Positions 51,359 through 60,752 of a DNA stretch of 64,000 nucleotides are shown piece by piece. The DNA comes from Deltaproteobacteria bacterium. GTDB taxonomy: Bacteria > Desulfobacterota > Binatia > DP-6. Numbering within the stretch: the stretch's first letter is position 1; every line of letters starts with the position of its first letter. The position numbers were made by a program, and so were the translations under genes. Below the pieces are notes generated by a model. It made no database searches. It saw only the letters and a program-made list of their open reading frames with translations, and was not told where the DNA came from. The stretch lies in assembly GCA_005888095.1 (NCBI GenBank), contig VBKF01000094.1, positions 1 through 64,000 of the forward strand, written 5' to 3'.

Positions 51359-52149
51359 GCCTGCGTCGCCCCGGCCTCCGCCGTGCCCGCCAACCGCGCC
51401 CCGAGCGCGACGCCGTTGCTCGCCGCCTCGGGCTCCTGGCCGGCGCCCCGCTGCCGCTCCTCGTAGAGGTTCCGTCCCTCGATGACCGCCTCCGCGATCG
51501 CGGCGCAGAAGAGCCGGATCGCCCGGATGGCGTCGTCGTTGCCGGGAATCCTGTAGTCGATCAGGTCCGGGTCACAGTTGGTGTCCACCACCGCCACCAC
51601 CGGGATGCCGAGCTTGTTGGCCTCCTTGACCGCGATCTCCTCCTTCTTCGGGTCGATCACGAAGAGCGCGTCGGGGAGCTTGCGGAGACCCTTGATGCCG
51701 CCGAGCGACGAGAGGAGCTTCTCCCGCTCGCGCCGCAGTTGCTGCAGCTCCTTCTTGGTCAGCGCCTCGGCGATCTGCGCGTCCTCGAGCATCTCGTCGA
51801 GCTTCTTCAGGCGGTCGATGGACTGTTTGATGGTCTGAAAGTTGGTCAACATACCGCCCAGCCAGCGGGTGTTGACGTAGAAGGCGCCGCAGCGTTCCGC
51901 TTCCTCCCGCATCGCGTCCTGTGCCTGCTTCTTGGTGCCGACGAAGAGGATCTGGCCGCCCTGCGCCGTCAGGTCCCGCACGAAGTTGTACGCGTCGCGG
52001 AACATCTTGACGGTCTGCTGGAGGTCGATGATGTAGATGCCGTTGCGCGCGCCGAAGATGTAGGGCTTCATTTTCGGGTTCCAGCGGCTCGTCTGGTGCC
52101 CGAAGTGCACCCCTGCCTCGAGCAGGTTCTTCATGGTGACGTCCGTCAT
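51355..52149 (-). CDS. rpsB: 30S ribosomal protein S2
   Basis: 264 aa. [60 protein letters not shown] and [30 protein letters not shown] are S2 signatures. The C-terminus has an extra Ala/Gly-rich tail of ~25 residues. It opens the rpsB-tsf-pyrH-frr-uppS-cdsA-rseP-tsaB run, 88 bp after rho. Confidence 0.97.
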
Positions 52150-52237
52150 ACGATGCTCTTGAACGACCCCCCCTTTCTCGGAGACTGGGAAAAAGCGACG
52201 ACTAGCAGAAAGCGCCGGGCGAAGGCAATGAACGTCG

Positions 52238-53551
52238 TCACTGGTTCATCGAGTCCAGGAATTCCTGGTTCGCCTTGGTCCCCTTGACCTTGTCGTGCAG
52301 GAAGTCCATCGCCTCGACGGTGTTCAGCTGCGAGAGGAGCTTGCGGAGGATCCACACGCGGTTGAGGACGTCGCGCGGGAGGAGCAGCTCCTCCTTCCGC
52401 GTCCCCGAGCGGGTGAGATCGATGGTTGGGAACATCCGCTTGTCCATCAGGCGGCGGTCGAGATGGATCTCCATGTTCCCCGTACCCTTGAACTCCTCGA
52501 AGATCACCTCGTCCATCCGGCTTCCGGTGTCGACCAGCGCGGTGCCGATGATCGTGAGGCTGCCGCCGTCCTCGATGTTGCGGGCAGCGCCGAAGAACTT
52601 CTTCGGGCCGCGCAGCGCGTTCGAGTCGACGCCGCCCGAGAGGATCTTCCCGCTCGGCGGGACCACGGAGTTGTAGGCGCGCGCCAGCCGCGTGATCGAG
52701 TCGAGCAGGATCACGACGTCGCGGCCGTGCTCGACGAGCCGCTTGGCCTTCTCGATGACCATCTCGGCCACCTGCACGTGCCGGGTGGCGGGCTCGTCGA
52801 ACGTCGAGCTCACCACCTCGCCCTTGACCGACCGCTGCATGTCGGTCACCTCCTCGGGGCGCTCGTCGATCAGCAGCACGATGAGGACCACGTTCGGGTG
52901 GTTCGCGGTGATGCCGTGCGCGATGTTCTGGAGCATCACGGTCTTGCCGGTGCGCGGCGCGGCGACGATGAGACCGCGCTGTCCCTTCCCGATCGGCACC
53001 AGCAGGTCGATGATGCGCGTCGTGAACTCCTGCGGGTCGAACTCGAGGCGGAGGTGCACGTCGGGATAGAGCGGCGTCAGATTGTCGAAGAGGATCTTCT
53101 CGCGCGCCTTCTCGGGCTCCTCGAAGTTGATCGTCTCGACCTTGAGGAGCGCGAAGTAGCGCTCGCCCTCCTTGGGCGGACGGATCTGCCCATAGACGAC
53201 ATCGCCCGTGCGCAGGTTGAAGCGGCGGATCTGGCTGGGCGACACGTAGATGTCGTCGGGCCCGGGAAGGTAGTTGTAGTCGGGGGCGCGCAGGAAGCCG
53301 AAGCCGTCGGGCAGGATCTCGAGCACGCCCTCACCGCAGATGAAGCCGTTCTGCTCGGTCTGCGCCTGCAGGATCGAGAAGATGAGCTCCTGCTTGCGCA
53401 TGGCCGCCGCGCCCTCGATGTTCATGTCCTTGGCGAGGGCGGCCAGCTCCGCGATCTTCTTCTCCTTCAGCGACTTGAGGTTGAGCGCGCCCGGCTCCTC
53501 CGGCGCGGCTTCGTCGGCCTTCGAACGCGAGCGGACGGGGTTCGTACTCAA
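52238..53551 (-). CDS. rho: transcription termination factor Rho
   Basis: 437 aa from a TTG at 53551 that has GGGAGGGG 7 nt upstream. An ATG at 53572 would add seven residues but lacks a ribosome site. N-terminal RNA-binding fold with [26 protein letters not shown]; ATPase with [13 protein letters not shown] (Walker A), [18 protein letters not shown] and [16 protein letters not shown] (Walker B); Q/R-loop region [11 protein letters not shown] hexameric RNA helicase that ends transcription. The ~140-nt untranslated leader may serve autoregulation, known for rho in other bacteria. Confidence 0.97.
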   Translation of the reverse strand: MSTNPVRSRSKADEAAPEEPGALNLKSLKEKKIAELAALAKDMNIEGAAAMRKQELIFSILQAQTEQNGFICGEGVLEILPDGFGFLRAPDYNYLPGPDDIYVSPSQIRRFNLRTGDVVYGQIRPPKEGERYFALLKVETINFEEPEKAREKILFDNLTPLYPDVHLRLEFDPQEFTTRIIDLLVPIGKGQRGLIVAAPRTGKTVMLQNIAHGITANHPNVVLIVLLIDERPEEVTDMQRSVKGEVVSSTFDEPATRHVQVAEMVIEKAKRLVEHGRDVVILLDSITRLARAYNSVVPPSGKILSGGVDSNALRGPKKFFGAARNIEDGGSLTIIGTALVDTGSRMDEVIFEEFKGTGNMEIHLDRRLMDKRMFPTIDLTRSGTRKEELLLPRDVLNRVWILRKLLSQLNTVEAMDFLHDKVKGTKANQEFLDSMNQ

Positions 53552-53692
53552 GTCATTCCCCTCCCGAGGCATGTGGCTACCCGTGATCGGCTATGGGATC
53601 ACGCCGGCTCATGCAGCGCCGGCGGTCGTATCGGACGGGAGAGAACGGTTCCTCTCTTTGGGGGACAGTCCCGGGTGGTGGCGGTTGTGGAC

Positions 53693-53721
53693 AACCTAGG
53701 CAATCGACCTGGAACTGTCAA
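53693..53721 (-). promoter_or_regulatory. sigma70-type promoter of rho
   Basis: TTGACA (53721-53716), a 17-bp spacer and TAGGTT (53698-53693) on the minus strand. The -35 overlaps the stop codon of the upstream pseudouridine synthase gene. Transcription from about 53686 gives a leader of roughly 135 nt before the TTG start. Confidence 0.55.
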
Positions 53722-54689
53722 GCAGAACGGGGTGTTTCCGCCGCCGTCCCGGCCGCTTGGCGGAGCACCGCGAGAAGGCTCATGAGGTCGGGCGGGAGGG
53801 GTGCCCGCACCGCGAGCGGGGCACCCGTGGCGGGGTGCCGGAAGCGGATCTCCTCGGCGTGGAGGGCCTGACGCGGGAACTCGGCCAGGACGGTCAGGGC
53901 CCGGCCGCGCCCCCGGGAGCGGGCCCCATAGACCCGGTCCCCCACGATGGGGTGGCCGAGGGCGGCCAGATGGACGCGGAGCTGATGGGTCCGCCCGGTC
54001 CTCGGCTGGAGCCGCAGCACCGTCGCCCCGGGCAGCCGCTCGAGGACCTCGAAGTACGTGACCGCCGCCCGCGGCCGCCGGCTGCGCACGCTCATCCGCT
54101 TCCGCTCGCGCGGATGGCGCCCGATCGGACGGTCGATCGTCCCGCTCGCGCGGGCGACCCGTCCGTGAACCACGGCGAGGTAGCGCTTCTCGACCGAGCG
54201 CTCGCGGAACTGCCGCGCGAGTCCCTCGAGCGCGGCCGGCGTGCGCGCGACGAGCAGCACGCCGGAGGTGTCGCGATCGAGGCGATGCACGATGCCCGGA
54301 CGCTCCGCCTCCCCGGCCGCGGGCAGCGCGCCCAAGCGATGCGCGAGCGCGTGGACGACGGTCCCCCGCCGGGCGCCGGGCGCGGGATGCACCACCATGC
54401 CCGCGGCCTTGTCGATCGCGAGGAGGTCCGCGTCCTCGTGGAGCACGACGAGCGGCAGCGCCTCGGGCTCGATCGCCGACGGCTCCGGCGCGCGGGCCGC
54501 GATCTCCACGCGCTCGCCCGGTCGCACCGCATGCGAGGCCTTGCGCACCACGCCGTCGACGCGGACGCATCCGGCGTCGATCAGCTGCTTCGCCTGCGAG
54601 CGCGTGCCGACGCCGCGCGCCGCCGCCACCACCCGGTCGAGCCGCCGGCCGGCGGCGGCGGGGCGCACCACGAGGACGACGCGCGGCAC
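53718..54689 (-). CDS. RluA-family pseudouridine synthase (RluD-like)
   Basis: 323 aa. An S4-like RNA-binding domain (~10-75) precedes the catalytic domain with GIVHRLDRDTSGVLLVARTP, holding the essential Asp, RYLAVVHGR, and RLQPRTGRTHQLRVHLAALGHPIVGD. Members modify 23S rRNA or tRNA uridines. The domain layout is that of RluD, which modifies helix 69 of 23S rRNA, but substrate cannot be fixed from sequence alone. It follows ribF by 3 bp. Confidence 0.93.
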   Translation of the reverse strand: MPRVVLVVRPAAAGRRLDRVVAAARGVGTRSQAKQLIDAGCVRVDGVVRKASHAVRPGERVEIAARAPEPSAIEPEALPLVVLHEDADLLAIDKAAGMVVHPAPGARRGTVVHALAHRLGALPAAGEAERPGIVHRLDRDTSGVLLVARTPAALEGLARQFRERSVEKRYLAVVHGRVARASGTIDRPIGRHPRERKRMSVRSRRPRAAVTYFEVLERLPGATVLRLQPRTGRTHQLRVHLAALGHPIVGDRVYGARSRGRGRALTVLAEFPRQALHAEEIRFRHPATGAPLAVRAPLPPDLMSLLAVLRQAAGTAAETPRSA

Positions 54690-54692
54690 CCC

Positions 54693-55628
54693 TCACCCCC
54701 CGCCGGCGGCGAGCACGCGACGGGCCTGCGCCACGTCGGCGGCGATGGCCGCCTTGAGCGCCTCGGGGCCCGCGAAGGCGCTCTCGCCCCGCAGCCGCTC
54801 GATGAACTCGACGACCAGCCACCGCCGGTAGAGATCGCCCGTGAAGTCGAGGAAGTGGGCTTCGACCGTGCGCCGCGCGCCGCCGAAGGTCGGCCGCATG
54901 CCGATGTTCAACACGCCCGGCTGGCGCCGCCCGTCGATCGCGGACGACACCGCGTACACGCCGTCGGGGGGCAGCGCCAGCCGCGGCCGCGGATGGAGGT
55001 TCGCGGTCGGGAAGCCGAGCGTGCGGCCGCGCCGGTCGCCGAGGACGACTCGCCCGCGCAGCGCGTAGGGGCGGCCCATCAGGCGGCGAGCCTGCCGCAT
55101 GTCGCCCGCCTGCACTGACTCGCGCAGCCGCGTGCTGCTCACCTGACGCCCGTCCACCTCGACGGGTCCGACGACGTCCACACCGAAGCCGAGCCGGCCG
55201 CCGAGCGCCTGCAGCGTCTCCACCGAGCCGGCGCGGTTGCGGCCGAAGCGCACGTTGTAGCCGACGACCACATGCGTCACCTCGAGGTGGCGGAGGAGGA
55301 AGTCCTCGACGAACTGCTCGGGGGTGAGCGCGGCGAAGGCGCGCGTGAAGCGCTGGACCACGCACAGGTCGAGGCCGACCTCGCGCAGCATTGCCAGCCG
55401 GTCGTGGAGCGGCTGGAGGATGGGCGGCGCCCGGTCGGGCGCGAGCACGGCGATCGGGTGCGGCTCGAAGGTGAGGCCGACCGTCCGCGCGGCCCGTGCG
55501 CGCGCCTCCTCGACGGCCCGGCGGAGGATCGCCTGGTGGCCGAGGTGCACGCCGTCGAAGTTGCCGAGCGTCAGCACGACCCGGGACACCCGCGGGCTGA
55601 CGCGGCGCAGGTGGCGTATGACCTGCAT
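54693..55628 (-). CDS. ribF: bifunctional riboflavin kinase/FAD synthetase
   Basis: 311 aa. The N-terminal FAD synthetase half has LTLGNFDGVHLGHQAIL, TFEPHPIAVL, and VVGYNVRFGRNRAGS. The C-terminal riboflavin kinase half has LRGRVVLGDRRGRTLGFPTANL and GVLNIGMRPTFGG...VEAHFLDFTGDLY. Converts riboflavin to FMN and FAD. ATG at 55628 (MQVIRHL). It lies about 60 bp beyond the cpoB terminator hairpin. Confidence 0.96.
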   Translation of the reverse strand: MQVIRHLRRVSPRVSRVVLTLGNFDGVHLGHQAILRRAVEEARARAARTVGLTFEPHPIAVLAPDRAPPILQPLHDRLAMLREVGLDLCVVQRFTRAFAALTPEQFVEDFLLRHLEVTHVVVGYNVRFGRNRAGSVETLQALGGRLGFGVDVVGPVEVDGRQVSSTRLRESVQAGDMRQARRLMGRPYALRGRVVLGDRRGRTLGFPTANLHPRPRLALPPDGVYAVSSAIDGRRQPGVLNIGMRPTFGGARRTVEAHFLDFTGDLYRRWLVVEFIERLRGESAFAGPEALKAAIAADVAQARRVLAAGGG

Positions 55629-55690
55629 CGACGCCTGCTCTATACCGCCCGCGGCACCCCATTTAAAGTTGGAGTGGCGGGGTGGCGCCG

Positions 55691-55730
55691 CTAGGAGCGC
55701 GACCCAAGACTTCTTGGGTCGCGCTCCTAG
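55691..55730. terminator. 18-bp perfect hairpin at the end of the tol-pal operon
   Basis: CTAGGAGCGCGACCCAAG (55691-55708) and its exact reverse complement (55713-55730) flank the loop ACTT. The cpoB stop codon lies inside the right arm. The stem is very stable and probably ends the tolQ-to-cpoB transcript, although no U-tract follows. Confidence 0.7.
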
Positions 55731-56512
55731 TGCTCGAGCTCCATCAGCTTCTGACGCGCACGCGTCGCTTCGTCGGAGCTCGGATAATCGCGGATCAGCT
55801 TGGAGAAGTTGATGCGCGCATCGGGCGTGTCGCCCATCTCGAGGAAGAGGTTCCCCTGCGCCCACAGCGCCGCGGCGGCCCGGTCGCCCTTCGGGTACTT
55901 GAGGGTGACGTCGTAGAACTTGGAGATCGCCTCGTTCTGCTTCCCCGTGGCGGCGTAGCAGCGCGCCGCCCAGTAGAGCGCGTTGTCGGCGAGCGGCGAG
56001 TCCCGGTGGTTGGTGGCAAAGCTATTGAGCTGTGGGATGGCGCGCGCGCAATCCTTGCGGGCGAGCCCGTCGAGGATGGTGAGGTAGTCGGCGCGCTCGG
56101 GGACATTCACCGTGCCGGCGGCCGACTGCTCGCGCGCCACCTCGCGCCGCCACTCGTCGTCCTCGGGCGCGGCGGGCGGCGGCTTGGCGGCGACCGCGGG
56201 CGGGGCCGTGGTGGGCGGCGGCGAGACGGCCGGCGCCTCGGGCGCCGCCGGCGCGCCGTGCTCGAGGGCCGCCACGCGCTGCTCGAGCGCGGTCAGGCGG
56301 TCGTCGCTGGCGGCCGTGTGCCGGTGGCCGCCGCCCTCCTCGACGTCGGCGCGCAGCCGTTCGAGCTCCCGCTGCACCTGCTCGATCTGCCGGCGGTTCT
56401 CCTGGACGAGGCCGCGCATCTGCCTCTCCTGCTGCAGGAGGTCCGCCCGCGTCGCACACCCGGCGAGCGCGGGCAGCAGCGCGAGGCTCGCGCGAGCGAC
56501 GCGTCGCCTCAC
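55727..56512 (-). CDS. cpoB: Tol-Pal system coordinator CpoB (YbgF)
   Basis: 261 aa from a GTG overlapping the pal stop (GTGA). A lipobox-like LPALAGC ends the signal sequence, unlike E. coli CpoB, which is soluble periplasmic. An N-terminal coiled coil (~25-85) is followed by a Pro/Ala linker and TPR repeats (YLTILDGLARKDCARAIPQL, LADNALYWAARCYAATGKQNEAISKF, AALWAQGNLFLEMGD). It links outer-membrane constriction with peptidoglycan synthesis at division. Confidence 0.9.
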   Translation of the reverse strand: MRRRVARASLALLPALAGCATRADLLQQERQMRGLVQENRRQIEQVQRELERLRADVEEGGGHRHTAASDDRLTALEQRVAALEHGAPAAPEAPAVSPPPTTAPPAVAAKPPPAAPEDDEWRREVAREQSAAGTVNVPERADYLTILDGLARKDCARAIPQLNSFATNHRDSPLADNALYWAARCYAATGKQNEAISKFYDVTLKYPKGDRAAAALWAQGNLFLEMGDTPDARINFSKLIRDYPSSDEATRARQKLMELEH

Positions 56513-57036
56513 GGGCCGAGGACGACGGCGTGCACGCGCCGGTTGCGCGTCCAGCAGGTCTCGTTCTCCTCGTGGCAGAGCGGCAGCTCCTTGCCGTAGC
56601 TGATGGTGGAGATGCGGTCGGCGGCGATCCCCTGCGTCACCAGGTAGTCCTTCACCGTCTTGGCCCGCTTGGCGCCGAGCGCGAGGTTGTACTCGATGGT
56701 GCCGCGGCTGTCGCAGTGGCCTTCGAGCTCCACCTTGGCGCGCGGGTTCTGCCGCAGCCACTCGAGGTTGCGGCCGAGGACGTCGCGCGCCTCGCTGTCC
56801 AGGTCGTAGCGGTCGAAGCCGAAGTGGACGTCCTTGAGGACGCCGTTCTCCTCCGGGCCGAGGCCGCGCTTGGCGCGCTCGAGGCTCGACCCACCCAGCC
56901 CCTCCTCGCCGATCCCGCCGCCCGGCGCGCCGGCCGCGCCCTCACCGGGCCTCGGCCCCTTCTTCTTGCACGCGCCGCCGAGCGGGACGATCAGCACGAG
57001 CGCCAGGGCCACGCGCCAGGTCCACGAGCCGCTCAC
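56509..57036 (-). CDS. pal: peptidoglycan-associated lipoprotein Pal
   Basis: 175 aa. The signal sequence ends in LGGAC, a lipobox. A short Gly/Pro linker leads to the OmpA-type peptidoglycan-binding domain: VHFGFDRYDLDSEARDVLGRN, VELEGHCDSRGTIEYNLALG and AKRAKTVKDYLVTQGI. Anchors the outer membrane to peptidoglycan and binds TolB. Start is GTG (GTGAGCGGC). Confidence 0.95.
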   Translation of the reverse strand: MSGSWTWRVALALVLIVPLGGACKKKGPRPGEGAAGAPGGGIGEEGLGGSSLERAKRGLGPEENGVLKDVHFGFDRYDLDSEARDVLGRNLEWLRQNPRAKVELEGHCDSRGTIEYNLALGAKRAKTVKDYLVTQGIAADRISTISYGKELPLCHEENETCWTRNRRVHAVVLGP

Positions 57037-57069
57037 GCCATCCCCTCCCTCACGCCTTCGGCGACGCGC

Positions 57070-58377
57070 TCACTCGAGCCGCGGCGACCACGCGGGCGAC
57101 GTATCATCACCGGCCCCGTGGGTCAATTGTTTCTGCGTCCTTCCCTCGCGATCGGCGAGGAAGAGATGATGTCCGCCGGCGCGCGTCGACGAGAAGGCGA
57201 GATAGCGCCCGTCGGGCGCCCAGGACGGGTCCTCGTTGCTCCCGGCCGAGGTGATCGTCTGCGCGCTGCCGCCGTCGGGCGTCGTCACCACGATCTGGAA
57301 GCCGCCGCCGCTGCGGGTGGTGTACGCGAGGTGATCGCCCTTGGGCGACCAGCTGGGCGAGGTGTTGTAGCTGCCGGTGTGCGAGACGCGCACGAGGTTC
57401 GAGCCGTCGACGCTCATCACGTAGATCTGCGGGGAGCCCGCGCGCGCCGAGCAGAAGGCGAACCGCCGCCCGTCGGGCGCCCACGCCGGCGAGACGTCGA
57501 TCGCCCAGTGGTCGGTGAGACGCTGCAGCACCTGGCCGCTGCGATCGAGGAGGTAGATGTCGGAGTTGCCGCCCTCCTCGCGCGTCACCAGGAGGCGCGT
57601 CCCGTCGGGCGACCAGGCGCCGTCGAGCACCACGCCGGGGCCGGGGACGAGCCGGGCCACCCGATGGGTTCCGAGGTCCACCTCGAAGAGACGCGGCACG
57701 TGCTCGCGGTAGGAGGCGAAGGCGAGCGCGCGCGCGTCCGGCCGCCAGCGGGGCGCGATCACCAGCGAGCGCTCGTCGGTGGCGCGCACGGGGTCGTCCT
57801 GGTCGAAGGTCCAGGTGTAGACGTCCTTCAGCCGGCCACTGCGCGTGCTGACGAGGGCGAGCTTCGAGTCGAACGGGCCGCGCTCGCTGGTCAGGAACTC
57901 GAGGATGGCGTCGGCCGTCCGGTGCGCCATGCGCGCGACGTCGTCGCGCCCGCCGCTGAAGCGCTTGCTCGCCTGCGGCACGTCGCGCCGCCCGGGCACG
58001 TCGAAGAGCCGGACCTCGAGGCTGATGCCGTTGCCGGCGGCGCTGATGCCACCCTTCACCAGCGCCTGCGCCCCAATGGCCGCCCAGCCGACGAAGTCGA
58101 TCTCGCCCGCCGTGATGCCCGAGGTCTCCGGGTTCTCGACGAAGGTCTTCGGGTCGAGCAGCTTGAAGTAGCCGGAGAAATCGAGGTCGCGGGTCAGCGC
58201 CTTCGCGAACCGGGCGCCGAGCGCACCTCCCGGGTCGCCGCCGAGGTTCTTCGGCGGCACGACGGCGATCGGAAACGACTCGCTGCCGGGACCGACGATC
58301 GTGCCCGTCACGACCGCGTGCGCACTCCGTGCCACGAGCACCACCAGCACCAGACTCGAGAAGACGATCCTTGTCAT
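57070..58377 (-). CDS. tolB: Tol-Pal system protein TolB
   Basis: 435 aa. Signal peptide ~1-22; an N-terminal alpha/beta domain (PIAVVPPKNLGG...) contacts TolA; a six-bladed propeller follows with WD40-like PD40 repeats such as PAWAPDGRRFAFCSARAGSPQIYVM and PSWAPDGRYLAFSSTRAGGHHLFL. Periplasmic. The ATG overlaps the tolA stop (ATGA) and pal follows after 33 bp. Confidence 0.95.
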   Translation of the reverse strand: MTRIVFSSLVLVVLVARSAHAVVTGTIVGPGSESFPIAVVPPKNLGGDPGGALGARFAKALTRDLDFSGYFKLLDPKTFVENPETSGITAGEIDFVGWAAIGAQALVKGGISAAGNGISLEVRLFDVPGRRDVPQASKRFSGGRDDVARMAHRTADAILEFLTSERGPFDSKLALVSTRSGRLKDVYTWTFDQDDPVRATDERSLVIAPRWRPDARALAFASYREHVPRLFEVDLGTHRVARLVPGPGVVLDGAWSPDGTRLLVTREEGGNSDIYLLDRSGQVLQRLTDHWAIDVSPAWAPDGRRFAFCSARAGSPQIYVMSVDGSNLVRVSHTGSYNTSPSWSPKGDHLAYTTRSGGGFQIVVTTPDGGSAQTITSAGSNEDPSWAPDGRYLAFSSTRAGGHHLFLADREGRTQKQLTHGAGDDTSPAWSPRLE

Positions 58378-59402
58378 CCGGCCCCCTGCCCTCCCGTTTC
58401 CTCGGAGCGGAACTCGATCAGGAACTCGTGGAACTCGCTGGCGTAGCGCGCGGGCGGCGGCGGCAGCGGGTTCGCGTGCTGCACGGCGCGGACGGCCGAC
58501 AGGTCGTAGGCGGAGTTCCCCGAGCTCTGCTCGAGCCGGATGTCGCTCACCGCGCCGTCCGGCGCGATCTCGAAGCGCACCTTGGCGACGAGGCCGGGCC
58601 GCGCGAAGACGTTGGTCCACTGGGCCTTGATCGTGGTGATGACCGCCTGGCGATAGACCATGAAGTCGAGCCCCACGAGCTGGCCGCCGCCGCCCTTGCC
58701 CTCGCCGCCGGCGCCGATCGGCCCCGACCCCGTGTCGGTGCCGCCGAGGCCGCCGGCGCGCGAACGCCAGCGCTCGGCCGCGGCGGCGTAGGCGTCGCGC
58801 CGCGGCGATTCCTCGCGCCCTGCCGGACTGCCGGGCTTGGCGCCGGCTGCCGGCGGCTTCGTGGCTGGAGCTTTCGCCGCCGGCTTCGCCTCGGCCCTGG
58901 GCGCGGGCGGCTCCGGTGGACGTGCGGCTGGCGCCGGCTTCGGCGGCTCGGGCGGCTTCGCCTCGGGCTTGGGTTTGGGTTCGGGCTTCGGCTCGGGCTT
59001 GGACTCCGGCTTCGGCTCGGGCGGCTTCTCGGGAATCGTGACCGGGGGCGCCTCCGCCTTCGCCACCTGCTCTGGCGGCTTCGGCGGCGGCTCGGGCTCC
59101 GCAGCCTTCGGCGGCGGTTGAGGCTCCGGGGCGGGTTGACCCTTCGGCTCCGGGGCCGCGGACTTCTGCGGTCCGCCGAGCTCACCGGTCGGCGGACCAG
59201 GCGGCAGACGGCCGCCGAGCGCGCGCGCGTCGGTGAGCTCCACGGTGTAGGCCATCATCGGGAGCGGCCTCAGACGGGCGTAGGGTGCGAGGACGATGAT
59301 CGCCGCGACGATCATCATGTGGGCCGCCGCCGACACGACCACCATGCGCGCGTAGCGGGAGTCCCACTCGGGCGCGAGCCGGAGCGGACGGGCGGGCGGC
59401 AC
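58374..59402 (-). CDS. tolA: TolA/TonB-family energy transducer
   Basis: 342 aa. One N-terminal transmembrane anchor (RMVVVSAAAHMMIVAAIIVL, ~19-38), a long Pro/Glu/Lys/Ala-rich periplasmic spacer (~70-205), and a C-terminal TonB/TolA-like domain with VRFEIAPDGAVSDIRLEQSSGNSAYDLSAVRAV. The spacer is Pro-Glu-rich like TonB rather than the Ala-Lys helix of E. coli TolA. Position between tolR and tolB makes TolA the right role. Confidence 0.9.
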   Translation of the reverse strand: MPPARPLRLAPEWDSRYARMVVVSAAAHMMIVAAIIVLAPYARLRPLPMMAYTVELTDARALGGRLPPGPPTGELGGPQKSAAPEPKGQPAPEPQPPPKAAEPEPPPKPPEQVAKAEAPPVTIPEKPPEPKPESKPEPKPEPKPKPEAKPPEPPKPAPAARPPEPPAPRAEAKPAAKAPATKPPAAGAKPGSPAGREESPRRDAYAAAAERWRSRAGGLGGTDTGSGPIGAGGEGKGGGGQLVGLDFMVYRQAVITTIKAQWTNVFARPGLVAKVRFEIAPDGAVSDIRLEQSSGNSAYDLSAVRAVQHANPLPPPPARYASEFHEFLIEFRSEETGGQGAG

Positions 59403-59405
59403 GGC

Positions 59406-59831
59406 CTAGCGCCGCCGATCGGGCGGCGGCGGCTCGGTCACGAGCCCGACCCGCGTGAGGCCCGCATCGTGCACGGCTCCCATGACCCGCATCACCTGCC
59501 CGTAGGGCACCGACTGATCGGCGCGAACGTAGAGCGGGCGATCGGGACGAGTGGCGGCGATCGCGCGCAGCTTCTCGGTCAGGGCATCGGCCGTCATCGG
59601 CGTGTCGTTGAGGAAGACCTGGCCGCCCTTGCCGACGTTCACGACGAGCTGCTCCTCCTGCCCGGCGAGCGGCCCGGCCGCGACCTTCGGCAGGTCGACG
59701 GCCACCCCCTGCTGCAGGATCGGGGCCGTCACCATGAAGATGATGAGCAGCACGAGCATCACGTCGACGAGCGGCGTGACGTTGATCTGCGAGATCGCGT
59801 CCGTCCCGGCGGGCGTCTGGTCGAAGGCCAT
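59406..59831 (-). CDS. tolR: ExbD/TolR biopolymer transport protein
   Basis: 141 aa. A single transmembrane helix after ISQINVTPLVDVMLVLLIIFM, which contains the essential proton-pathway Asp (LVDVMLVLL). The periplasmic domain ends in VMRVMGAVHDAGLTRVGLVTE. Works with TolQ to couple the proton gradient to TolA. It follows tolQ by 2 bp and precedes tolA by 3 bp. Confidence 0.95.
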   Translation of the reverse strand: MAFDQTPAGTDAISQINVTPLVDVMLVLLIIFMVTAPILQQGVAVDLPKVAAGPLAGQEEQLVVNVGKGGQVFLNDTPMTADALTEKLRAIAATRPDRPLYVRADQSVPYGQVMRVMGAVHDAGLTRVGLVTEPPPPDRRR

Positions 59832-59833
59832 TG

Positions 59834-60595
59834 CTATTTCAAGAAATGACGTTCGGCGATGTTGAGAAATTCAGAGGCGAAGGTGTCCATCTCGGCGGTG
59901 AGCACGCGCAGCTGGCGCGAGAACCGATTGTACATCACGACGGCCGGGATGGCAGCTGCCAGTCCGACGGCGGTGGCGATCAAGGCCTCGGCGATACCGG
60001 GCGCCACGGCCTGGATGCTCGACGAGGTGGTGGTGGAGAGCCCGCGGAAGGCGGTCATGATGCCCCAGACGGTGCCGAAGAGACCGATGAACGGCGCCGT
60101 GCTCGCCGTCGTGGCGAGGAAGGTGAGACCGCGCTCGAGCCGTGTGACCTCCTGCGTCCGGGCGCGGTGCATCGCACGCTGCACGTTCTCGATGCCGCCG
60201 AGCTCGATCGTGTCTTCCTCACCACCGGGGTTGCCGCGCTTGCCCTTGGTGAGCCGCTGCAGCTCCTGATAGCCGCTGCGGAACACCTGCGCGACGGGGC
60301 TCTCCTTCAAATCCATGCTGGCGGTCTGGATGGTCGCCAGGTTCTTGGCGTCCCAGAAGATGTCGATGAAGCGCTCCGACTGGCGGCGCGCGCGGCGCAT
60401 CTCGACCGACTTGGCGAGCGCGATGCCCCAGCAGCCGACCGAGAACGCGAGCAGGATGAGGAGGACGGCGCGGACCACGGGCCCGGAGCCGACGACCATG
60501 TCGAGGACGCTCTCCTGGCGACCGGGCAGCGTCTCGGCGAGCTGGGCCAGCACGGCGCCCCCCCAGGCGACGCTGGTCGAGAAGTCAGGAATCAT
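59834..60595 (-). CDS. tolQ: MotA/TolQ/ExbB proton channel family protein TolQ
   Basis: 253 aa. Three transmembrane helices (near 45-65, 155-175, 190-210). Conserved cytoplasmic RARTQEVTRLERGLTFLATTASTAPFIGLFGTVWGIM and the third-helix block IAEALIATAVGLAAAIPAVVMYN match TolQ. It is the first gene of the operon. The 157-bp gap to divergent gapA should hold its promoter. Confidence 0.95.
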   Translation of the reverse strand: MIPDFSTSVAWGGAVLAQLAETLPGRQESVLDMVVGSGPVVRAVLLILLAFSVGCWGIALAKSVEMRRARRQSERFIDIFWDAKNLATIQTASMDLKESPVAQVFRSGYQELQRLTKGKRGNPGGEEDTIELGGIENVQRAMHRARTQEVTRLERGLTFLATTASTAPFIGLFGTVWGIMTAFRGLSTTTSSSIQAVAPGIAEALIATAVGLAAAIPAVVMYNRFSRQLRVLTAEMDTFASEFLNIAERHFLK

Positions 60596-60752
60596 CGCGT
60601 CCGGTGTGCCCTACAAGCGGCCCCGCCCCCCACCGACCGCGCGACCGTACTCCAGGGTCCGGGGGCAGTCAAACCCGCGGCGCCAAAGCGCTCCTTTGCT
60701 TGACCGACGGGGAACGAAGTGGGATGGATCTCGCGCAGGAGGTGGGGGGTTC
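60596..60752. promoter_or_regulatory. divergent promoter region between tolQ and gapA
   Basis: 157 bp. A TTGACC sits on the plus strand near 60699 but no good -10 follows at the right distance. AGGAGG at 60738-60743 is the gapA ribosome site. No hairpin or small gene seen. Confidence 0.4.
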
